Source: Apostichopus japonicus (taxonomy: Eukaryota > Echinodermata > Holothuroidea > Aspidochirotida > Stichopodidae). From it: a DNA stretch of 64,000 nucleotides. Below are positions 51,481 through 63,400 of the stretch, piece after piece; the first letter of the stretch is position 1, and the number at the start of each line of letters is the position of its first letter. The stretch covers positions 17,448,577 to 17,512,576 of the forward strand of contig NC_092582.1 in the NCBI RefSeq assembly GCF_037975245.1, written 5' to 3'. The notes beneath the pieces are model-generated. The model saw nothing but the letters and a program-made list of their open reading frames with translations. It made no database searches and had not been told where the DNA came from. The position numbers were made by a program, and so were the translations under genes.

Positions 51481-54400
51481 AAATTTAAATTTAAATTTAA
51501 AAAAAAAATGACGAAAAAAATCGAGAGGAATAAATACCCACAACCAGGTCAAGTGTGATTGAAACTGTAACAGCAGTTAACTGTTGGTAAAAACTACAAG
51601 AAGTTGAACATTAGTAGTATGGTCGAGGAGATGAGGCCGAGGGGTGGGTGAGAGTAGAGGTAGGCAAAGGGCTTCTCTTGACATACAAATTGTTGCTCAA
51701 CAGAGATAAAAGCTGAATAAAAAACAGAAGGTTCTATCACAGACCTAGTTGGGTATTTTTTGGCAGTAAAATCGTACTCACTTTGTAGGTACCGTAGACC
51801 TATGATGATTTTGTTATGATCGCACTTCATTTAATGCAGCAAGTGCGTCACACCCTTGCTAAGTTCGGTTCAGTGGCATAGCTACCTCCCTAGGCTCCAT
51901 GACCCGAGTGTTAATAAAAAAAATCAGGAGAAAAAAAGAAAAATGGGACAGAAGAAAGGGGTGATTGGGAGGGGGCAATATCATTGACCAAACAACTGTA
52001 TATTGCACCATTTTGCATCTAGAGACTTTTTAAATTGCAATTTTCCGGCAAAGGGGAGGGGGACTCCCTCCCCTTAGACCCCTCCCCCATGTCCGCATAC
52101 AGACAGTCCCGCCTACTTTTCAACTTGACCCACCTACTTCATTTCTTAACAAAAACCCTGTATTATGAACGCAAGACTGCGTCTGGGACCCAATCTTTTA
52201 GCCAGTGGCTGCAGGCACAAACTTTTTTTTCAGGGGGGGGGGAACAAACCCCAAGTACACACACTCACAGCTAGGCCTATGCAAAACATTACAAAACACA
52301 ATTTTGAATGAACATCTTTCTTTCTTTTGGAAAAAACTTCTCGAAAGAGCCAAAATTTCTTCCAACCCCAAAGTACAGAGTTAACAGCATTTCCATTACA
52401 GAGATTTTCATGCTAAATATAGTCAATGATACATTTCCAAATTTCCTGTGATCTGATTGGCAAAATAAATTTCCTGCTTTAAAATTTGACAGTAGTATAC
52501 TACTTACAGCTTTCATCATTTGATTTTTTTCTTTTCGTGTGCACATTATAGACCTATCCCTATAGGCTTCCGTTGCGCACAAGTCATTATATTAACTAAG
52601 TACAGTGCGGTACTAGTAGAGTTATTTTAAAGTCTATGTTTTCATGGACTGTAGGGACGCATGTTTTGCTGAGCGCACTCAAGCATTTGCAAAGGAAACA
52701 ACTTTTAAATTCCTGGTAACAGTACTTGGTCCTGTACATTCAAATTGGAATGGGTTACATTATTACACTTTAGTTGAGACTTAATGATTTTCCATGGAAA
52801 AACTGATTACACAGTAAAAAAGATAGAAAACCCATTAACATTGTGTTCACATTGCTTCTTCGCTTACCTGGTTCCTCGCAACTCACACTATGGTTATACT
52901 GTGTCTAAATTGCAGACATGCAGACTATATATTCATATGGAAATTAGTATTGAAGCCACACTATGCACCTTTACAGCACAGCCAAGGTGCAGTGTAAATT
53001 CCACAGATCTATCCATCCAACTGTACAATCAGTATGTGTTGACATGCAAAAGGGCTGATACAATGAGAGAGAAAAAAAGCTTAGTCATGTTGTCCTGTCC
53101 TGTGGTAAGTGCCAACTGTACATGTAAATTAGTATATATGTGGACTCTACTGTATGTCTAGATATATGCAGAGAATTACGTCCAGTCACCATAGTAACAC
53201 ATCTGTCCTATTTTTTGTCTCTAGGTGTTGGTGGTGGACAATCTCAGCATGAGAATAATTTCATCATGTTGCAAGATGAAGACCATCACAGAAGCCGGTA
53301 TCACACGTAAGTCACGGAAGGGAGATATTAATTATGAAATGATAATTAACAGTAATTAACAAGACTGTACCACCCAAACCTAATTAAACACTCCACCCGT
53401 CCCTGACAATTAGTAGCATTCTGCAAGCAACCAAGGATTAACCATGTTCCAACACTCGTTTGTACAGTAATTTAGGAACAGCTCCATCTTTGACTGACTG
53501 ACTTGCAAGTACTATACTGTAGGTATTTGTACTATAGGTATTTGTCAAATAGTGTGATGCAATAAAAGTCTCTACGTTACACTGTTTACTTTGGCCTGCA
53601 AACCCCTCCCCCAACCCCCCCCCCCCATCCTCCTTAACATAATTTGATACTTTACAATCATTGAGAACAACCGCATAAATTATTTTCTCGTATTCAGCCA
53701 AATTAAGAAGGCAAATATTTTGTGTAGTAGTATTGTCGGTGGATTACAGAATGTATATTCTTAATAGTATCTTGCTAAAGCAGAAATATTGTGGAAAGGA
53801 TTAAACGGGAGAGAAAAGAGAAACAAACCATTGTTGACTGTTTAATTTGGAACAATGAACTCTAGGCAATTTAACCATCTTTTGACATATATATATTTGT
53901 GGTTTTATACTTTATTGTTGATTTTGTATGAAGGTCTAGTCTTCACCTGCTTCTTTGTACCTGAATGTAACCAGAGGTGTAAATGAGTTGTCCCTTGAAA
54001 CACTAAATATCAAGAAACAAAATGACTCTAATCAGATATGTTCAGTTTGGATGTGAGTTGTTACAGCTGTGATGAGTGTATCATCTTACAATTTCTCTAA
54101 TTTTCACTGTTTGCAACTTTGCATGTTTTTGCTTCTTTTGTTGGGTGGGGGTGAGGGGGATGGGTGGGCGCTTCAAAAGGACAAGAAAAGTATGCTACTG
54201 TAGTTGCAATTGAGATGTTCACCTTCAACATAATGTATCCGATTTGCCATGTGTCATATTTGTCATCATTATTAATATGACATATCTTTCTATTCAAGAA
54301 GTATCTACAGCAGGGGCTCCCTAACTGGGGTGCATGAACCCCCAGGGGTGCGTGACTCCATCCCAGGGGGTTCATAAGACGTTTCTGAAAGTCAAAACTA

Positions 54401-57400
54401 GAGTACTTTCTGTTGAACTAAAATCTGATATATCATATAATTTAGTAATGTACAAAAGTCGTACCTATCGACAAACTGTTTTCACTTTCCATAAGCATAT
54501 GTTGCCAAAGTAGTATCTTACCGTGCATGTGATAAATTACTGAACTATGAACTTGATCTTTTACGAAGCACTGTTATGTGTATATAATAATGACTCAGAT
54601 CGTGTCTCGAAAAAGTTGGGGGTTCGTGTACAACTCTGACATCCACAGGGGGTTCTTGGGGGGATAAAGTTAGGGAAACCCTGATATACAGTAAGTTCTT
54701 GTACCTTTAATCATAAGGAGAGTAAGGAGAAGCATTCACATGTAAAACTTTGATATGCTGATTGTTTGTCAGGACTCAAGCATAATATCAAGTAGTGTCT
54801 CAAGTAGGTTCCTTTGTATCTCCAAATCTATCAAAATAAAAAGGCCCACCCACGTACATGCAGGGCGTGGTGTCAGCACAGGCTGGTAAGCATAACCTAG
54901 CAGTGTACTGTATGTACTATATCAACTCAAATCATAATTTGGAGAGTTAATCTTCCCACTTTCTTTCTGTTATTTGATCAATTATATTACATGCCATACT
55001 GCCATAATCATGTTCATATCCAATCCACAACTTTATACTCCTGTATGTAGCCCTTCCATACTTCTTTTCCCGATACCCGATCTTCCTGACTTTTCTCTGT
55101 CTCATGAATGGACAAAAACGAGACAAGACTTCGTAGCTTAGTGACATTATTTCTTTTCTGGATTTGTTTTCATTCAGTGGTGGAGGATTTGATGAAGAAG
55201 AGAGAACCGTTGAGAAACGTCGAAGCTATTTATCTTATCCAACCGATTGAGAAGGTATGTCACGTCCCCGACTCCTGTGGCAGGGAAATGTTCGCTACCA
55301 TCAGAAATAATGTCGATATGCACGTTTATTGACGGTTAAATTCAATGCCAACATTTTCTTTGTCGCACAATTTTAAATGTACTTGTTTTTAGTGCGAGAC
55401 ATAAATAGTTGCGTAATGCCGTCATTCCTGATGTGACTTTTTGGTGGACTATAAGAAAATGGATAACATTTCCATGCGACATTTCTCTTTCCTGTGACCA
55501 TTCTACATTGTGCGATGGTACATACAGTAACTTTGCGATGTTTAAAGAGTACAAAGGTTCTTTTAATTTGCAATAGTATTGAAGATCTCTCTGATTTTGC
55601 TCTGTGGTCTAGGTTGTTCCTTCAAATACATCATTTATTAAATTAGTAACATAAAATTCTGCCATCATGAGGTACATTTATACTTGCAACTTAGGGCTCG
55701 AGTCAAAACTCCAAAAGCAAGGGAAAAAGTGCCCATACTTCTAGTTTTTACTATTTAAAAATTCTGGAAAATGAAGTTTTTCCTGAAAGTCCCTCGGAAT
55801 ATAAGATCGATTTGCCCTTGTTACACTGTAACAATTTTTAACTGTTTTAATTAAGGCTTTGGAGACTATTGTATTTAATAACGAAAGTGGTTACAATTTT
55901 GACTTTGAAACACAGTAACTAAACAGTGTCTATCAGGGACCATGCAACACAGTTAATGTAGTCTACCTTACCACCCAAAATGTTGCACAGTCAACTCAAC
56001 TCAAAATTACAGGTTTAACAATCAATCATAATCATCACAGACAACAAACGACCAGAAACTGTCAACAAACCTTTCTTTACAGGTCATGCCCTTTTTGTTT
56101 GTATATATATATTGTATGTAGCTTACAGTACTGTACCTTGCTGTGTACAGTTACATCGTAGCGTACAGTACTGTACCTTGTTGTGTACAGTTTACATCGT
56201 AGCGTACAGTACTGTTCCTTGTTGTGTACAGTTTACATCGTAGCGTACAGTACTGTACCTTGTTGTGTACAGTTTACATTGTAGCGTACAGTACTGTACC
56301 TTGTTGTGTACAGTTTACATCGTAGCGTACAGTACTGTACCTTGTTGTGTACAGTTTACATCGTAGCGTACAGTACTGTACCTTGTTGTGTATAGTTTAC
56401 ATTGTAGCTTACAGTACTGTACCTTGCTGTGTACAGTTTACATCGTAGCTTACAGTACTGTACCTTGTTGTGTACAGTTTACATCGTAGCTTACAGTACT
56501 GTACCTTGTTGTGTACAGTTTACATCGTAGCGTACAGTACTGTACCGTGTTGTGTACAGTTTACATTGTAGCTTACAGTACTGTACCTTGTTGTGTACAG
56601 TTTACATCGTAGCTTACAGTACTGTACCGTGTTGTGTACAGTTTACATCGTAGCTTACAGTACTGTACCTTGTTGTGTACAGTTTACATCGTAGCTTACA
56701 GTACTGTACCTTGTTGTGTACAGTTTACATCGTAGCGTACAGTACTGTACCTTGTTGTGTACAGTTTACATTGTAGCGTACAGTACTGTACCTTGTTGTG
56801 TACAGTTTACATTGTAGCTTACAGTACTGTACCTTGTTGTGTACAGTTTACATCGTAGCTTACAGTACTGTACCTTGTTGTGTACAGTTTACATCGTAGC
56901 TTACAGTACTGTACCTTGTTGTGTACAGTTTACATTGTAGCTTACAGTACTGTACCTTGTTGTGTACAGTTTACATTGTAGCTTACAGTACTGTACCTTG
57001 TTGTGTACAGTTTTACATCGTAGCTTACAGTACTGTACTGTACCTTGTTGTGTACAGTTTACATTGTATCGTACAGTACTGTACCTTGTTGTGTACAGTT
57101 TACATTGTAGCTTACAGTACTGTACCTTGTTGTGTACAGTTTACATCGTAGCTTACAGCACTGTACCTTGTTGTGTACAGTTTACATTGTAGCGTACAGT
57201 ACTGTACCTTGTTGTGTACAGTGGTCTCCAGGCTTGCGGTGCGGTGTGGTGTACACCGGTACAGTGTACAGTAAAATTCAGTGTTATATTTGACCTGTGG
57301 AATTTGTCTTGCTGTAGTTCTGCCTAAATAAATGTAGAATATCAAAATAAAATAAAACTGTTAGCAAACTGTTTATCCACTAGAGAGCCTGTGTAAGAGA

Positions 57401-60400
57401 ATGTGTCAAAGTAAGTTGGCCTGACATTTCAGAGGCTAAATGACAAGTAGCAGTAACAGAAGGGACAAAAACACGCACAGAATACTGACAGGTTAATGAG
57501 CATGGAGCTATTAAATATGAGCTATTAAATAAATATAGAATAATAATTGTAATATGTATAATGGCCGGTATCCATGGAGAAGACTGGTCATGGCTCAGTG
57601 AATGTATTTAGGTTTTCTGCACAGATGCTTCTAAATGTTTTGAAGCTACTTCAAATTCAGAATGATGGCAGTATATTTATATATTTATATTTATATATTT
57701 TATTCTCTCGATTCTTGTCAACAGTCTGTGAACATATTAGTCAACGACTTTAAGGAGCCTCTAAACCCACAGTACAAGGTAGCCCATGTATTTTTCACGG
57801 GAGGTAAGAGTTGTTTCTCTACTTTATCGTCATAGTAAGTCCGCACAGACTTAACCGAAAAGGAAGTTCCGATATTAAACACAGTTGGGATGTGTTACTG
57901 TACAGTATGTACAGTATGTCGCTGCCCTCATGTTACCATTCTGTCCAGGTATGCAAGGAAGACACAAAAGGTACATTAACGAGCCTTCGTCTATTTTACA
58001 AAATTTGTGTAACATGTGAACGTGCAGACCAGCTCATTCTGATCAGCTGTTTAGCGAAATATGCAAGAGAGCTTTGAGGGCGTTGTGGTTAAGGGATTAC
58101 AGGTTCCAGCCCTGGCCAGATCATTGCCTTGTGTCCTTTGGGCAAGGCACTTTATCTCCATTGCCTCTCTTCACGCAGGTGTATAAATGGGGACTTGCGA
58201 GGTAACTTGTAAATATAGTTGCATGCGCCCATTTCTGGCAGCACCCTATGGGAATTCCCCCTGGGGAAACGTGGTTGTGGTGCCCCAGGAGAGATTGATT
58301 GAATTGCGCTCACTTTGGTGTGTAGGTGTGACTAGTTACCAATGACCAAGGCTAATAGCGCCTTTGAACAATTTATGTTGACTTTGGCGTTATATAAATC
58401 TCTACTGATTGATTGATTGATTGCTGCCTCGATGTAAGTTTTCAATTTAATGTTTTTCCCTTTCCTTCCCCCTCGCTGGTTCAGCTTGCTCTGATCAGCT
58501 GTTTAGCGAGGTATGCAAGAGTGCTGCCTCCAAGTACATCAAGACGCTGAAAGAGATCAACATTGCATTCCTTCCATATGAGTCACAGGTAGGAAAACAG
58601 AATCTTGTATAATTAATTTTGGCATGTATTTGTCCCCCATATATGCTAGAAATTCCAATAAATGGTCACTTAATTCTCAAACATTTACTTGCCCCCCACC
58701 CCCCTCCCTCCCCACAGCCAGGAAACATTCAAACCAGTTAGAAGAGTACAACAGAAAGTCACCAGTTATTATGTGTTTAATTCCAGAGAATTTTTATATT
58801 CTCTTTTTAAATTTTGTGTTATAATCTCAGGTTTTTTTGTCCCTCTCTCTCTTTCTCTCTCTGCTCTCCCTCCTAGGTTTTCTCTCTGGATTCACCCGAA
58901 AGCTTCAACATTTTCTTCAGTGCATCTCGCACTCAGCAGAGGGCCGGCATGATAGAGCGTATCGCAGAGCAGATCGCCACAATATGTGCAACTCTTGGAG
59001 AGTATCCAGCCATTCGTTATCGAAGGTAACAAAAATACATTAAAACAAAAGAGGTACTGCATCATCCTTTTTGATTCAAGATGCTTTTGCAAATTAAATC
59101 TTGACGTACAAAGAGAATTAAAGGAATAAGTCAGTAAGGCAGCAACACAACAGACAGTAGTACCCCAAACAAGTTGTCTATGAAAACATTTTAAGTTAAT
59201 AACTCCAGAGGGTGACACCACAGGGGAGGTAGGAAGGGGGGGGTACATATGAGACAATACCTGCGGTCTCCATCCAAGTACCAAATGTGGTTTTGTGTTG
59301 CAGATGAAAACTTTTTAATTTAATAACTTCAAGAGGTTGACACCACTGGGGAGGTTGGAAGGGGACAATATGAGACAGTACCTGCGGTCTACATCCATTT
59401 ACCAAATGTGGTTTTGTGTTACAGATGAAATCTTTTTAATTTAATAACTTCAAGAGGGTGACACGACTGTTGAGGTAGGAAGGGGGAGGGGGGACATAAT
59501 ACAATACCTGCAGTCTCCATCCATTTAGCAAATGTGGTTTTGTGTTGCAGATGAAAAATTTTTAAGTTAATAACTTGAAGAGTGTGACACGACTTACTTG
59601 TAGTAAGACAATAATGTTTTGTTGTTGGTGAAGTTAACACTTGATGCCTCCATTTTGTTTTTTATCACCATCAGCGAATGCGACAAGAACCTGGAAGTCG
59701 CACAAGCAATTCAAAGCAAACTAGACGCATACAAAGCAGACGAACCCACAATGGGAGAGGTAAGATCCATTCTGCTGACATTGCAAAATATTCCTACATC
59801 AATGATGGCGGCATTCTAAATTTGGAGCCGCCACCTGATCAAGGTTCAAAGACACTAAGGGTTGTTGATAAATATGACATCGTTTAAAGCATCATTTTCA
59901 CCATGTTTTGTATGTTATCGGGGAACCTTTGAAAAGCATGGAACCTTTTGGCTCGAGACAGATTTGCAGAGGTGACCTCATAAGTACAAATCGTGTGCTT
60001 TGCCAAATGAGGTGTCAAGTGCTTATGTCTGTGGCAATCTGTGTAATGACCGTTCCTTCGCTAGGGGCTGCCACCCTGCCACCCACTTATCTTGTTCAAT
60101 GTGTGACCAGTGATCATTTCTCCCTACCCCTGCCCCAGTTCCATTCAGCACAACCTAGAAACCAGAAGGGAAGATAGTTTTAAAACTGACTGGGATATCA
60201 TAGGAATTCAAACTGGTGACCTTATGGAAGTCCTGTGCTGTATCAATTCAGTTCTTAGTTGGTAGTAATCCTTAAATAGCCATTTCATTGAGTGGAAGGG
60301 GAGGGGGGGGCACGGAGGAAGGGGTGTGAGATGTCATTCATAATGATTCTTCTGTACTCTCCTTTCTGAATGCTGTGGAATTTTCAAAGGATTGCTCCGT

Positions 60401-63400
60401 GATGTCACCATCAGTCAGTATTAACTGCATTAACTGCATCAGAGAGTAATATCAAGGGATCGTTTCCTGTTTTGTCCGTAGGGTCCCGAGAAACATCGCT
60501 CACAATTGATTGTCATTGACCGTGGCTTTGATGTAGTTTCACCGCTGCTTCACGAGCTGACCTATCAGGCCATGGCTTACGATCTCCTCTCAATCGAGAA
60601 CGATGTCTACCGGTACGAATCCGACAATACGGGACCGGAGACTGAAGTCCTGTTGGATGAGAACGACGAACTCTGGACATCACTCCGCCATCAACATATC
60701 GCACAAGTGTCAACGTATGTACTGTAATCTTTAGTAAAACAACTGTAGTGTATAAACGTAGTTCTCAAGTGTCAACGTGTGTACCGTAAACTTTAATAAA
60801 CAACTGTAGTATATGAATGTAGTTCTCAAGTGTCAACGTATGTACTGTAATCTTAAGTAACAACTGTAGTGTAGACGTAGTTCTCAAGTGTCAACGTGTG
60901 TACCGTAAACTTTAATAAACAACTAGTATATGAACGTAGTTCTCAAGTGTCAACGTATGTACTGTAATCTTAAGTAACAACTGTAGTGTAGACGTAGTTC
61001 TCGAGTGTCAACGTGTGTACCGTAAACTTAAATAAACAACTAGTATATGAACGTAGTTCTCAAGTGTCAACATATGTACTGTAATCTTAAGTAACAACTG
61101 TAGTGTATGAGCGTAGTTCTCGAGTGTCAACGTGTGTATTGTAATCGTTAATAAACAACTAGTAGTATATGAACGTATCAGATTTTCTAGCTGTGACTTT
61201 CTAGCATATTTGTGGGCTATACCAATGACCGTATAAGACCAATGTTTCATTGTTAGTTTAAGTGGAAATCACAGCAAATGTTACTCTGCGTTGGAAAAGT
61301 GGATCAGATTTCTTATGCAAATAGGAATCACTTTGTAAGCTTCTTGTCCCTGTGATGATGTATTCTTGTTTTATTTTGTTACATACAGACAAATCACCAG
61401 CAAGCTGAAGAAATTTGCAAAAGAGAAGAAGATGGGTTCAGGTGATAAGGTTTGTACGAGCCTCAATAATTTCTTCGAGCACGCTTTTTATGCCGTATGG
61501 ATATTTGTGTGAGTTTGTAGATGCTGTAAAAGGTGTTCATGCCTTTAGTTCCTACGTTTTTCATCAAAACTTTTACGTTTATCTACTTTCGTAATATTAC
61601 TTTTTAACGTGTAGTTTATATGTGCAGCCAATTGCTGTGAAAGTGTTATATCCTTGTTTTTTATCCACCAGCGATTATAATAAAAAATAGTAAAATTGGG
61701 GGATTTTTTTGTGTCCCATCTCAAGGACCAAATTCACAGCACATCCTGAAAAAAAAGTGTGTTCTTTATAAATATTCACTTTTGGGATTTCACACAGTCA
61801 TATATTTAGTTATGAACTATGAGCGTGAAAAAATGTCGCAACATGCCTATTGCTGTACTGATTTTTCCCCCCATATATTTGACCACTTTTGACCTACATT
61901 TTCATTTGTACATTTGCCCCTCTTTTTCTCAAGGATGTGCCAGTTTGCCAGACTTGGTAAAAAAGTTTGCCAAATTATCAGCAATAACATTTTTTTTTTT
62001 TTTGTGACCTTTTTTTTCTATTTCTTAACTGCAGGCAACAATGAGAGAACTCTCCATGATGATGAAGAGAATGCCACAGTATCAAAAAGTTCTTCGAGGG
62101 GTAAGTCAAGGGGGCAGGGGACCAAAAATTTGATCGATTTTCATTCCTTTACTGCTAGCTGAAAAATGATAACTGATTTGGGTTGTTGGCTCAAAGATTG
62201 GTAAAAATTGGTTTTTGAGAGAAAAACCAGTACTGAAGTATGCTATGACCACTCTGTGGAAATGGAATCTTTGGTTAACAATCAATTTGGTAGAACAGGA
62301 TTCTCAATGGAGGTCTAGAACACTGACTTGGTGGAGCGCATAACCTAAGACATGGTTACCGTGCGGTCTGGAAAGTGAGAAAAGTCTGGTCCTTAGAAGA
62401 GGGGGAAAGAAAATATCTCTTTTCTAGGTGTTGTAAGGCCTTGAAAAGTGGGGGGAGGGGGTTGGGGGGTAAGCCCAAAATCCGTACATCTGAATGAAGT
62501 TTGGATGCTTATCAGAAGTTCTGTAAATAAAAAATTTCAAGGACCGTAACTTAAAACATCTACACAAGCGGTCAGCGAGCTTTGTTACGTAAAACTTTTT
62601 GGCATCTGGCCACAAACCCATTAGTCACCCCGTTTTCCCTTTCATTGCTGCAAAATCGATCTCGGCTTTGAAGATGCGATTCTGAGATTGGTAACACAGG
62701 GCCACCGTGTCCAACTTATCACGATACTGCTACTTAAGTTAAGTTAAACCGTACTTTCCGTTGTTGCCGACACGGTCTCTCGACCAACAAAGTCCCGATC
62801 AACACGTGGGCTCTTCTGTTTGTTAACTCCCGCAGTATTCAACTCAACTCCGTCTGGCGGAAGATTGCATGAAGCAGTTCCAGAATGGCGTGGACAAACT
62901 CTGCCAGGTGGAGCAGGACCTCGCTGTCGGTACGGACGCAGAGGGGGACAAAATCCGAGACCAGATGAGGAACATTGTACCCATCCTCCTCAACCAGAAA
63001 ATATCACCCTACGATAAGATTCGTATCATCCTCCTCTACATAGTCGGAAGAAACGGTAGGCTTTACTGCATAGCAAATTTTTCTCATTTTGATAAAACAA
63101 ATTGAAAAATGGAAAAAACAATGGGATCCTCAGTGAGAATATAAAACACACCCACCCCTGTGTTTGTATGTGACACCCTAGTTGTAAACACCATATCTCA
63201 AGATAGGGTAACCTCTGCAGTTCTCATATATGGCACATGGCTTCCACATAACGAGTACAAGAACCCTATTGTATAATATCCCACGATAGGTTACATCACA
63301 GCTCATATTTGGCATGTGTCTGTCTTATAGTGAGTACAAAAACCGTATTATTTTGGGTGGAAGTCAAAGGTGCCTGATAGATTACCCGAATGATAAATAA

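Noticed and set aside
56117-57222. CRISPR-like array
   Set aside because: Units abut without unique spacers, and the setting is a eukaryotic intron.
56921-57345. Cysteine-rich repetitive frames
   Set aside because: Translation of the 41-bp minisatellite within a Munc18 intron.
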